Source of the DNA: Thozetella sp. PMI_491
Taxonomy: Eukaryota > Ascomycota > Sordariomycetes > Chaetosphaeriales > Chaetosphaeriaceae
Reading direction: 5' to 3'
Length of the DNA: 64,000 nucleotides
Assembly: GCA_021432635.1 (NCBI GenBank)
Contig: MU270029.1
Coordinates: forward strand, 124,001-188,000
In this document: positions 1-9,688 of the stretch, piece by piece
How positions within the stretch are numbered: position 1 is the first letter of the stretch
Layout: each line of letters opens with the position of its first letter
The notes under the pieces: model-generated
Database searches by the model: none
The model's input: only the letters and a program-made list of their open reading frames with translations
Told to the model about the DNA's origin: nothing
Made by a program: the position numbers and the translations under genes

Positions 1-1872
1 AGGTACCACGAGCTGCTGTAGCCGTAGGCCGGGTCCTTGTAGATCTCGGGAAGCTCCTGGCCGGGCTCGAGCAGCCTCTTGAGCCCGAACAGGTGCCGGT
101 CGACTCCCTTGCCGTCGCTCGCGGCCGAGATGTACTCGAGGTGGCTGTCGATGGACTTGCGGAACAGCTCGATGCGGGTCTTGCTGTCGACAGCGTCGTC
201 CGCCATGGCATTGCACCAGGCTACGCTCGCTTCCGACACGGACCGGCAAGTCTCGGTGCGGCCCTGCTGGAAGCGCCGCGTGGCGGCCGACTCGTACGTG
301 GGGCGGTTCTTGCCGTACATCTTGTGGTAAGCCAGCTGAATTATCATCTGCACGTACGCGTCGGGCGAGCAGCGGAGCTTCTTGATAAGACCCTTTCCGT
401 AGCCTTGGTACGCCTGGATCGCGAGCTCGTGCTTGCCGATAACGTCGGCAAAGTCCTTAACGGCACGATCAACCTCGGCCTGCACCTCCTTGGTGACGGT
501 GAAGGTTACGGGCGTCGGCTCCGGCAGGCTCGAGCGCACGGTGGGGTTCGAGAAGTCGAGCTTGTTGTTGAAGATGACCTCGTTGACGTAGTCGTTGAGG
601 CGGTGCGTCGGCGTGCCGTCCATCATGCTGTGCTCGCCCATGAAGCCCGACGTGCCGTTGTCATTGACAATGAATTGCAGCGGCTTGTCATACCACCGGT
701 TCTGTCCGTCGCCGTGCCAGTAGGCGTGGGCGCGCTCCTCCAACGTCACCGGGGCAGCATCGTCGAGGCACACGACGAAAGACGCCGACTCGATCGCCTC
801 AAGGGCCGCCGCGTTGCCCGGGGCGGCGTTGAGGAGAACGGCGCGGGCATCCGTCCAGACGTCGCGGTTCTCGGATGTGAGGGCACCGACGGCCGGGGCG
901 CGCTGGGCGAGCTCATAGATGCGGCGGAACTGGGCCTCGAGCTCCGAGGTGTTGAGCTCCTTGCCGTCGACCTCGTGCACCAGCTTCCAGAACTGATTCT
1001 TGCGGATGACCAGGATGTGCTTGTTCTTCTGCTCCGCAGGGTCGAACTTGATGGGGTGGTCGGCCGGCTTGGCGGCGACGCGGGAGGCGTTGAACATCCA
1101 CTTGTAGCTGTCCATGCAGATGGGCAGCTTCTTCATGAACTCGGGCTCAAGCGTGCCCTGGTCGACCTGCTGCTTGAAAGACAAGGCGGCAGTGCTGATG
1201 GCCGCCGCGCGCTTGGCCGGGTCACGGCGCCGGCGGTCGTCGCGGTGGCTGTAGAAGTAGCTAACATAGGGGACCACCGGGTCGCGGTAGCTCAGGTATG
1301 CCGCGTCGTTCCACCACTCGTAGATCCAGTTCTTGTGCTTGGGGTCCTCGCGCCGGGCGATCAGCTTCTCCTGCAGCTTGCGCCCGGGCCCGCTAGGGGC
1401 GATAAAGGCCTCCACAGCCTTAGTGCTAGCAGCGAGCTCGGAGGATGTAAGGAGCGGCTTCAGCGACTTGAGGTATCGGCCGGCCGTCTCCTCGAGGGTC
1501 GGGACGGGAAGGCGCGGGAGAGACTCCTGGAAGCGGAGCATGGGGCCCTTGGACTTGTCCTCGACGTAGCCTATGGGAGAGGCAGGCGGCCGTCAGCGTC
1601 TGCGCGAGGGGACGGGGTTTCACGAACGTCGGTGCGGGATGTAGCATACCTTGAGGGAGGGAGCTGTTGCTCCGTCTAGAAGCCGGCGCCATTGCTATTC
1701 TCTGTGTCTGCGCGGGCAGTCTCGGTGTTAGCCGCGAGCTCCCGCGACGAGTGATGGGCAGCAGGAAGACGGGAGACGAGAGCGAGGGAGGGGGGTGTGT
1801 ACGAACCAGAGGGGTCTTGGAGGTGCGGAGAGAATTCCTGAGTGCAGGAGACCGAGCCGCTGCTGCCAACAT
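1..1872 (-). CDS. CAT2: Carnitine O-acetyltransferase, mitochondrial/peroxisomal (3' end outside window)
   Basis: Transfers acetyl groups between CoA and carnitine so that acetyl units can cross peroxisomal and mitochondrial membranes during growth on fatty acids or acetate. About 564 residues are visible in three exons: 1872-1807, 1707-1650 and 1570 to the window edge. The choline/carnitine acyltransferase fold is recognisable throughout. The catalytic His lies in GEHSMMDGTP (His codon at 632-630), and the N-terminal part has the family segment GPMLRFQESLPRLPVPTLEE. The first ATG (1872) opens an arginine- and alanine-rich presequence with no acidic residues. A second in-frame ATG (1692) in exon 2 would give a form without it. 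The ends of the introns are supported by a CTAAC branch site (intron 1) and by restored family sequence (intron 2, 1571-1649). The C-terminus, where a peroxisomal signal would sit, is not in the window. Identity is confident; dual targeting is inferred. Confidence 0.95.
1708..1806 (-). other. In-frame 99-nt first intron of CAT2
   Basis: Donor GTTCGT, branch site GCTAAC and acceptor GCGCAG on the minus strand. The length is divisible by three and it has no stop in the CAT2 frame, so retention would insert 33 residues and leave the downstream frame intact. Splicing joins MLAAAARSPALRNSLRTSK.. to TQRIAMAPASRR... It lies between the two candidate start codons, so splicing or start choice here could decide organelle targeting. 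The donor is weak at +3, which fits optional use, but no transcript data are available. Confidence 0.6.
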
Positions 1873-3306
1873 CCCAACAGACTAACGACTGGCGCGAATA
1901 TTTAGGGGAGAGGTGCGGGTTGGAGGGAGGGAAGAGAGGCGGTCGGTAGGCCTCGGGTGGGTGGTTAGGGGTCTTAATCGAGGATCACAAGCTAAAACCC
2001 TAGCGGAGGGGACCGGGGGTTGGTGGGCTTCGGTAGAAGAGAGCAGCTACGCAGTAGCAACAAAGGCCCGGTGCCGAGCTGTCCCTCGGGATGCACAAAA
2101 AGACACCGTCGGGCGAATTGCTCGGTAGCTGCACCGTCCTTTTTTCTTTTCTTTTCTCAAAGCGAGCGGTCCAGCGGCTCAGGCGACCAAGGTCCTTGCG
2201 CGGTGCAGATGCAATGGCGGCTCGATATGCTTAGCCAGGCTCGGTATTGGAGCGTGTTGAAGATTCGATGGGGGGGGCGCTGCGCAACTCCGTTCCAATG
2301 GCGGAGGAGGGGAAGGCAAGACTGGGGTAGCTGGAGCTGGGGCCGAGCTCTACACTGTCGAGCGGATACGTCAAGTGGACCGTTTGCCCGAAGAACCGAG
2401 GTCCAATGTGCTAAATAGCCGCCAGTGCCTTTTTGCTGGGCCTCGCTCCCTGCAGAGGCTGCAGCCGTCCCAAGACGGTGACGGCACAGGCCACGCGACC
2501 GGGCAGATGCGGCATTTGATCCTTTCCTATCCCTGGTCCATCTCCCCCAGTATTACTGCGCAGTCAGATGCGCCAGAGGAAGGAGGAGGCTTGCGCCGTC
2601 ACGCAGGAAACCGGACCTAACCCATCGCTTCGGCGATTTGGTAGGTCAAGCCGAGAAGGGGCAACGGAGAAAAAAAACCCCACGGCGTTTCTTTGGAACG
2701 TCATCGCCACCCGAAGACGGCGCGTGTGACCCCCCTTCCGTCACCATCATCCATCATCACATGCAAATGACTAGAAACATAAACCTCCAAAAAGCCACAG
2801 GGCAAACGTTATGGGCATTCCATTCTGCTACGGAAACGGGGCGCGTAGCTCCTTGATCAGATCAGTAAAAACTACCTATAACAAGCAGGCCATATCAATT
2901 CCTCCATGTCCCCCCCTCCGCCGATGCCTACCCCCTATTGCGTTGGTTGTAGTGGTAATACAGATACAATCGTGTCTCCTTTTTCCCATACACCAGTCCG
3001 GGGTGAAGAAAAAATTAGAGGCCAAAAACAAGCAAAAACAAGGTCTGAGTCAGACCAAATCAGACCCTTCTGTGCGCCTCCCTTCTCCTTTATGACGCCG
3101 GGTGAAATCGCGACGACGCCGACCCACCATCAAAGCGGTGCCGGCGAGCAGTAATGAGGATGATATACGGGTGCCATTGATTCATGGACATAACTGGGCT
3201 CAGCGGTTTGGCTCTGCGCCGCCGCCTCGTCGCCCACGTCTCCGTCCTCCTGCTCTGGGTACGAGGGCGGGGTGTGCCAGTGCTCTGGGGCCAGGCTTTC
3301 GGCACT
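1873..3306. other. Intergenic: CAT2 upstream region and SWI3/RSC8 downstream region
   Basis: This 1.4-kb stretch lies between the CAT2 start and the stop of the next minus-strand gene. It contains the CCTCGG motifs listed separately and several short A- and C-runs near 2670-2930. No reading frame here resembles a protein I know. Confidence 0.6.
1951..2401. promoter_or_regulatory. Three CCTCGG motifs upstream of CAT2 (FarA/FarB-type)
   Basis: CCTCGG occurs at 1951-1956 and 2084-2089, and its complement CCGAGG at 2396-2401, about 80, 210 and 520 bp upstream of the CAT2 start. In Aspergillus nidulans the Zn2Cys6 regulators FarA and FarB recognise CCTCGG in promoters of fatty-acid catabolic genes, including carnitine acetyltransferase. 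The clustering is seen; function here is inferred. Single copies of the hexamer also occur elsewhere in the window. Confidence 0.4.
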
Positions 3307-5474
3307 CTAGGCCTCATAGCTCTTGACCTGGCCATCCACGCCGAGAGGCTGCACCGCGCCCACCGCCGGCACCGCCTGGAAGCTCATCCGATCGCCCTCC
3401 CCCGTGGCGCCGAGGGCCATCTTGTAGCCCTGCTCGCCGCCCGTGGCAGCCGCCTTCTTAAGGATGTCTTGCACATCGCGGACGCGGCGCTTGAACGACA
3501 GCCGATCGAGGAACAGCTGCTGGCGGGCCCGCTCCAGCTCGCGCCGCTCGGCCTGGAGCATCGACTCCATCTCGTTGAAGTAGCGCATCTTCAGGTCCAT
3601 CTTTTCAAGTGTGACATTGAGCACCGACGACACTAGGCGCGTCATCTCCCTCTCCTCCTGCGAGATTAGGCCGCCCGCACGTCCGCCCATCATGGCGAAC
3701 GGAGCGTTTGCGAGCTCCTCCGGGTTCATCTTCTGCAGGGCCGTGCTGTCGCTGCTCTGCTTTCCATCGACGTCCATCGAGTCCTCGCCTTCCTTCTCTT
3801 TGCCCTTCCCGTTGGTCTGGGCGGCACCCTCCGAACCAGCCTCGAGCTTGCGCCGCAGGCTCGCCTTGAGGGCCTCAGACGACGAGCTGGCAGCCGCCGC
3901 AGCGGTCTCGGGGTCGGCAATGGAAGCTAGGAACGCGACCACTGACATAATGGGGTTGTCGATGTGGTTGAACGGAAGCTGGCCACCATACTTGCCGAGC
4001 ATCTGCACGCCAATGGGGCCCTCCAACCGCTCCGCCTCGAGGTACCGGTCCTCAATGTCCAGTTGAAGGAACGCCAAGACACACTCCTCCCGCGTACGGG
4101 TACCGACGTGGTCCGCGATTTCGCCCCAGTCCTCATCGTAGCGCTCGAGGGCCTCGAGCAGCCTGAGCGTCTCCGCATCGCTCCAAGGAGCATCGCGGTC
4201 GACCAGGGCAGAGTAGCCGGGGTTCTCCATTCTGGTGTATTGAGTGTTGGTCTGGTTACCCGGTTCCCTGCCCTCAAGGTAGCAGGTGGCGCACAGGTCG
4301 TATTTAGACTTGGAGTTCTGGTCCAGCTGAGAGCTGTGCCAGTAGAGCCGTGTGCAGTCGACGCCACACAGGTGGCAGTTGACCTTGGCAGGTGCGCTCT
4401 TGCTAGAGAGCTCGTCGCCACCGGATACACCGTTGGTTGTCGGGGTCTCGCCATTTGTCTTCGTCTCGGCTTTGTTGAGCTGCTTGTTCTTGGCGTTGGG
4501 CTCGTAGATGTTGCGCCGAACCTCGAGGCTCAACTCGGTCTTGGGCACCGGCGTAGCACTAGCCTTGGCATCTGTGTCGTTGCTTGGCTTGCCATCTTGC
4601 ACAGCAGCATCGGAAGACGGTTGCCAGGGCTGCAAGCCGCGGGGAGTATCCATGATGACCTTGAAGTGGCCAGTGAAGGGCGGTCCGACATGAGACGGGC
4701 GCTGGTCGGCATCAACCTGATTTACTGGTTAGCATCGCGCCAGATCAACTGATAGGAAAGTCATTAGTAACTTGCCTGGTAGTTAATCAGTCCCCATTGC
4801 TCGAGGAAGGCGTGGACCCGCATGATGGCGCAAACGTCTCCAGCCAAGTTGCGCCGACAGGCGGTGACGGTCAGATACTCGACGGGGTTCAGTCGGTAGG
4901 CATTAATCATAAAATCACGGTAGTCCTTGTAGACGGATGGAGTCTTGCTGCGGTTCCGGTTGTTGAAGAACTCGGGAAGCGCCTTGCGCTCGATCTGATG
5001 GATCGTGTTCATGTCGAACCATGCGCTGTAGCTGGGGAGCACAATCGAGTGCGTCTGCGAGATGAGATGTTCGCGGGCGGCGTTCTCAATTGACTCCTTC
5101 GTCTTGGCGGCGCTGTCGGCCGATCCCTCGCCGTTCTGGGCAGCCTCGTCCTTGGGGGCGTCGCCCATCGTCTCGTCTGCCGTCGTTTCGGCGGCCGGCG
5201 CGGCGGGGGCATCGAGGGGGTTGTCCGAGGCAGCGCCGGGACCAGGCGTGGTGCTGTCCTGCTTGATCGGAGGGTCGTTGCTCTCACCCATCTGGACATC
5301 TGCATTCCGGAGATGCTGATTAGCAAACGCGCAAACGCACCGACCACGACGGGGATGAAACTTACCGTTGTCCCCGGTGCTGGGATCGGGCAGAGGGGGT
5401 TGCGCGAGGATCGGGTTCGCGCCGGGCGATGCGCCATTGGTTGGCGTGCCGTAGCTTACGGATCCCTCATCCAT
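3307..5474 (-). CDS. RSC8: SWI3/RSC8-family SWIRM-SANT subunit of SWI/SNF and RSC chromatin remodellers
   Basis: Scaffold subunit of ATP-dependent remodelling complexes, acting as a dimer in the nucleus. The 680-residue product comes from three exons (5474-5366, 5299-4776, 4716-3307). Residues 117-232 form the SWIRM domain, starting [15 protein letters not shown] and ending with the conserved [19 protein letters not shown]. Residues 322-365 contain a ZZ-like zinc finger (CHLCGVDC...CATCY). Residues 386-435 are the SANT domain ([18 protein letters not shown]). Residues 562-632 are the C-terminal SWIRM-associated coiled coil. The linker between residues 40 and 116 is Ala/Asp-rich and probably disordered. 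The chosen ATG at 5474 is the first in frame. Intron 1 is 5300-5365; intron 2 is a GC-AG intron (separate entry). The gene could serve as SWI3, RSC8 or both, since many filamentous fungi have one such gene. Confidence 0.93.
4717..4775 (-). other. GC-AG intron in the SWI3/RSC8 gene
   Basis: The exon ends ACCAG and the intron begins GCAAGT, the textbook context for the rare GC donor class. A CTAAC branch site lies about 14 nt before the acceptor AAATCAG. Only this boundary joins INYQ to [11 protein letters not shown], one of the best conserved stretches of the SWIRM family, so the non-GT donor is firmly placed. The intron is 59 nt and phase 0. Confidence 0.9.
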
Positions 5475-6052
5475 TGCGACGACTTTTTTGGATGCTGCTG
5501 GAAGACGCAAGCGAGCTGAAGCTCAGGGGTCGAGGCAATCGAGCCGCGCGGAAGTCGACGGATAGGAAAGAGTCGCGCCAATGGACTGGGTGGGGTTTTT
5601 GCAACTCAAAAAGGGGAGGGGCGGGTAAGAGAGAGGCGGCGCGATGAAAAGGAGGATGTCGCCGTCGCGAAAAGGCTGGGTTGTGATGGCCTCGACTTTC
5701 GTGATGGGGATCGCGTTTTGGAGTTTTTCGCGCCGACCAAGAGGTGGCAGGTTGAAAGCATTGGCCAGGCGCAAATTTCAGCCTGAGGCATCAAGGAAAT
5801 ATGGTCCGTGCATCAAGCAGCCTTCCAGGTTCAGGCGACACTCCAACAGCGAGCTTTGGTCAGAGAGCCCCACCTGACGGCTCCGATCCCATTCCATAAC
5901 CGAGGGCCGCTAGAAGCCGCTCTCGCAGGTGTGCTCCGATGCGGTAGCTAGCACCACTCACATTTGGGATCCATTGCAGGTGGTTTCTTCCCTCCCACAA
6001 ACGTCGCTTCTGTCGGGCCACCACCAGCAACGCCCAATTGCTTGCCGACACG
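5475..6052. promoter_or_regulatory. Divergent promoter region between SWI3/RSC8 and ETF alpha
   Basis: These 578 bp separate two start codons pointing away from each other, so they must carry both promoters. CCGAGG (complement of the FarA/FarB-type CCTCGG) lies at 5900-5905, about 150 bp before the ETF alpha start. No TATA box is evident. No coding frame is supported. Confidence 0.55.
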
Positions 6053-7195
6053 ATGTTTTCTGCCTCGCGCAGAGCAGTCTACGGACTCGCTCGTCCACGA
6101 ATTGCCCGCGCCGCGACCAATGCTCCCCTCGCCGCCGGCCCCACCACCCTCCGCCGGTTACTCTCCGTCCTAGCCGTCCTCGAGCAGAGGGAGGGCAAGC
6201 TCAATGCCGGGTCGTTGAGCGCTATCACGGCCGCCAAGAAGATTGGAGGCCCCGTCCACGCCTTTGTGGCTGGACAAGGGGTGAAGGCGGCCGCTGACGA
6301 GGCTGCTAAAGTGGAGGGGGTCGAGAAGATTATTGTGGTGGACAATGCCGCATATGAGAAGGTGAGAGAGAACCGAGGGGCTGTCCCGTCTACCAATATG
6401 GCTGCTTGAAAACAGAGGCAATTGGCTAATGCGCAGTTCGTATCTCAGGGCCTCGCCGAGACCTACGCACCGCTCCTCGTCGAGAACATTAAGAAGGGCG
6501 GCTACACCCACGTCATCGGTGGCCACACAGCGTTCGGCAAGAACCTGCTCCCCCGGGTCGCCGCGCTGCTCGACTCGCAGCAGATCTCCGACATCACGAG
6601 TATTGAGAGCGAGAACACCTTCGTCCGCCCTTTCTACGCCGGCAACGCCATCGCCACCGTCGAATCGTCGGACGCCGTCAAGGTTATCACCATAAGAGGC
6701 ACCGCCTTCCCTGCTGCTGAGGCCGCCGGTGGCTCCGCCGCGGTGGAGGACGGCGTGGACCCCAAGGCCGAGTCGGCCGCCGAGTGGGTGTCGGAGGATC
6801 TGACCAAGTCGGACCGCCCTGATCTGGCGACGGCCAGCCGGGTGGTCTCGGGCGGGCGCGGCCTGAAGTCGAAGGAGGATTTCGACAAGATCATGCTGCC
6901 GCTCGCCGACTCGCTAGGCGCCGCTGTGGGTGCCTCGCGTGCGGCCGTCGACAGCGGATATGCGGACAACAGCCTCCAGGTCGGCCAGACCGGCAAGGTC
7001 GTCGCGCCGCAACTGTACCTGGCTGTGGGCATCTCCGGTGCCATTCAGCACTTGGCGGGCATGAAGGACAGCAAGGTCATTGCCGCCATCAACAAAGACG
7101 CCGATGCCCCGATCTTCCAGGTGGCCGATGTTGGTCTTGTAGGAGACTTGTTCGAGAAGGTGCCAGAGTTGACCGAAAAGCTCAAGAGCTCGTAG
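6053..7195 (+). CDS. ETFA: Electron transfer flavoprotein alpha subunit, mitochondrial
   Basis: The alpha subunit binds FAD and, with ETF beta, carries electrons from acyl-CoA dehydrogenases to ETF-ubiquinone oxidoreductase in the mitochondrial matrix. Two exons (6053-6361 and 6449-7195) give 351 residues. The 87-nt intron has a CTAAT branch site, and its removal joins AAYEK to [15 protein letters not shown] as in other ETF alpha proteins. Residues 1-25 are rich in Arg, Ala and Ser without acids, a good matrix signal. The C-terminal FAD domain shows [32 protein letters not shown] and [21 protein letters not shown], the family signature. Full length fits the family (about 330-350 plus presequence). 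The start ATG at 6053 was chosen over upstream non-ATG codons. The gene converges on the adrenodoxin reductase gene with 83 bp between the stops. Confidence 0.96.
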
Positions 7196-7278
7196 TATAC
7201 AGGATTATGTATTCTATATAGACTTTATCATACAGCCATGTATTCCATGCCCAACCGTCTCGAGCTTGGCACTCTTGT

Positions 7279-8971
7279 CTAGTCTAGCACCGCCAGCATG
7301 TCTGCGACCTGTGTAAACTTCTCCCGGGGCTTGCCGTCCGTTTGAACTCTTTCCCGCTCGGCACGATCGATCTGCCTCCAGTCGGTCCAGTGAACGATCT
7401 TGGCCTTGCTGGGATCAATCTCAGCGCGGACTCCTTCCCACCCGGCGTTGTGCGTAACGCCAGTCTCTTTATTTAGAAACGCTACAGACCCGTCAGGGGC
7501 CGCCCAGTCTTCTGCGAGCGACTCGGCCGTAGCAAACGCGTCGTTCATGGTCGAGGCAATGGTCCCCGTTGGGCCGCGCTTGGCCCAGCCGGCGCAATAC
7601 AGGCCCGGGAACGGCTTGTACGGGACGGGCGACTCTGCTGCCTCAATCTCGGCCATGACCCTGCCAACCCCGTCGTTCCGGATGATGCCCTTGGCACGGT
7701 CAAAGCTTATGCTGAGCTCTGAAAACTCGGGCATGGCCGCCAGTTTGTAGCCAATGGATCTAAATGCAACCGAAGATAGAATTTCTAGGGTCTTTCCGGT
7801 GTGTGATGGGCTGGCACTGGGATCCAGCGGCGATGCCAGGGTCATCTGCTCGAACTCGGTGTGGCCAATCCAATCAGGCTTGCTCGGATCGGCACCAAAC
7901 CGAGTAGGCGAGAGACAAAAGTCCAGCGACCAGGCCTTGGGCGACGTCTCGACGTTCGACCCTTTGCGAAGTAGCTCCATCTGCCGCTTCTTCGCGGGCG
8001 GTAGCTGCTTCAGCGCCTCGGGGTTCTCTACGAGTATCCCAGGGACGTTGTGCATACTCATGCTGGCGATCTTTGTGAGCTCCCGAATCTCTTTGGTGGT
8101 GAATGCGGCCTAGGTCTGGTCAGTGGGTGTCTACATGTCAAGCAGGCTAGGAATGCCATGTACCTGAACAGGCCCGCGACGGCCGACCACGTGCACGCGC
8201 TTGATTTTACTCCTGGACAGCGTCTCGATAGCATGAGCAACGATGTCGGTTTTGCGCAGCTCATCAACTTTCTGCACCAGCATCCGCGCAACGTCCAGGG
8301 CCACGTTTCCCTGACCGATAACGACCGCCTCCTCCCCCTGCGTGAGGTCTGGCGCGAGGTTGGCGAACTCGGGAAGGCCGTTGTACCATCCGACGAACTC
8401 TCTCGCCGAGTAAATCCCCTTCAGGTCGGATTCTCCGGGAATGCCCAGGAGCTTGTCCTTGGAGGCACCGTAGGCGAACACGACTGCGTCATAGTGCCTG
8501 AGGATGGTCGACAAAGGGATGGTGGAACCCTCTGGGTGATTGCTGGGAATTCCGACTGATACGTTCCCAATGAAGGTGAAGTCGGGATTCTCGCCCACGC
8601 CTTCAAAGGTGTCCTGGCAGTTCTGTGCTTTGTATGAGCAAGGAGTACCATACGAGTTGGGAGCCGGAGCCGGTGGCAACCTTTACTTCGGGGTGATCCG
8701 GGGCAACGCCGTATCGCACCAGCCCAAACGGAACCGGTAGGGACTCATACATGTCCACCTTGGCCTTGGGCACCTTGCGGAAAATCCTATGCGCCGTGTA
8801 GAACCCGGCGGGGCCGGACCCAATGATGGCACATCGCGGGCCCCGTTCCGTCCTCGGGAGATTGCTCGCGACCGAATAGGGGGCGCGCTGTCTAGGTGTC
8901 CGAGTCCGCTGGCACAAGGTGCACAGGCTAGACCTCGCGAGGACGCCTGCTGTTGCAATTGCAGGCGCCAT
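7279..8971 (-). CDS. ARH1: NADPH:adrenodoxin oxidoreductase, mitochondrial
   Basis: FAD enzyme of the mitochondrial matrix that passes electrons from NADPH to the adrenodoxin-type ferredoxin (Yah1), needed for Fe-S cluster and heme A synthesis. Three exons (8971-8681, 8622-8164, 8109-7279) give 526 residues. Residues 1-45 are a basic presequence. CAIIGSGPAGFYTA at 47-60 is the FAD dinucleotide motif, followed by the invariant LVRYGVAPDHPEVKN. GQGNVALDVAR at 200-210 is the NADPH motif. GLYCAGWAKRGPTGTIAST is the C-terminal FAD-contacting signature. Intron 2 (8110-8163) is ordinary. Intron 1 (8623-8680) has a poor donor, GTTGCC, chosen because it keeps the conserved EVKN; a GTAAAG donor six bases earlier would drop Val-Lys. 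Identity is certain; that one junction is not. Confidence 0.95.
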
Positions 8972-9688
8972 TGCAGGGGTTGGGGCCAATTGCGATCAAA
9001 AAAATGGAATTCTATACTGCCGTACCATCCGGGGGTGAGGATGGGGGACGTTGGAGATGCTCCTCTCCGGTATCTACTTTTATTTTTGCAAAAAGTCCGT
9101 CTCGGAGGTTGGAGCTCGGAGGGCGACGTTTTTATCGGTGTTGCTGCCGGAAGGGAGGGAAGGGAGGGGCCTAGCAAAAAAACGTGGCGGATCTTCCGCC
9201 CACCGGTTCGAGACGGCGCGTGCCGTCAGGAAAACCCACCATTTGACACCCCAGATCGCCCCGTTTGCCGCTCTCGTGGGATGCGCACATCCCAAGAGCG
9301 AAACAAGAAATATTTTTTATCTAATTGGAAGGCGCTTGACGGTCCGTGTACGTATAATAGGACACGGTGTTGTTATTTTTGGTCCCTTGCCCTGCTCCCC
9401 GGCGCTTCGTGTTGTGCGGCTACCCAGAATGGCTTGGGGCGCCCAACCAAGACGTCACAGCTCGCTTGCGCCGTTGCCGGGCCAACCCCCTTGTCGCAAA
9501 CTTCCCCCCCCTACGACAGAGAGGTCGCACCATGTCCCGCGTCCCGTTGCGCTGCCCTCTGTTACCACCAACCCGCGGACCCTCGTTCTTAACAATCCCG
9601 CATTCCAGTCCATATAGCCCTCCACCATCTTTCCTCCCTCCAGCATCGATCGCATCGCCGTGGCGCCGCACGCTGTTGGAACGCAAAG
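8972..9688. promoter_or_regulatory. Divergent promoter region between ARH1 and a membrane-protein gene
   Basis: These 717 bp lie between two outward-facing starts. The part before 9689 is pyrimidine-rich, as is common around fungal start sites. A TATTTTTTATCTAATT stretch lies near 9310. No coding frame is supported. Confidence 0.5.

Noticed and set aside
93-1679. 528-codon plus-strand open frame
   Set aside because: It is antisense to CAT2. The GC-rich codon use of the real gene suppresses stops on the other strand, and the translation is Val/Arg/Leu-rich with no domain.
5475-5510. Longer N-terminus for SWI3/RSC8
   Set aside because: The apparent upstream start is TTG; the first ATG at 5474 is used instead.
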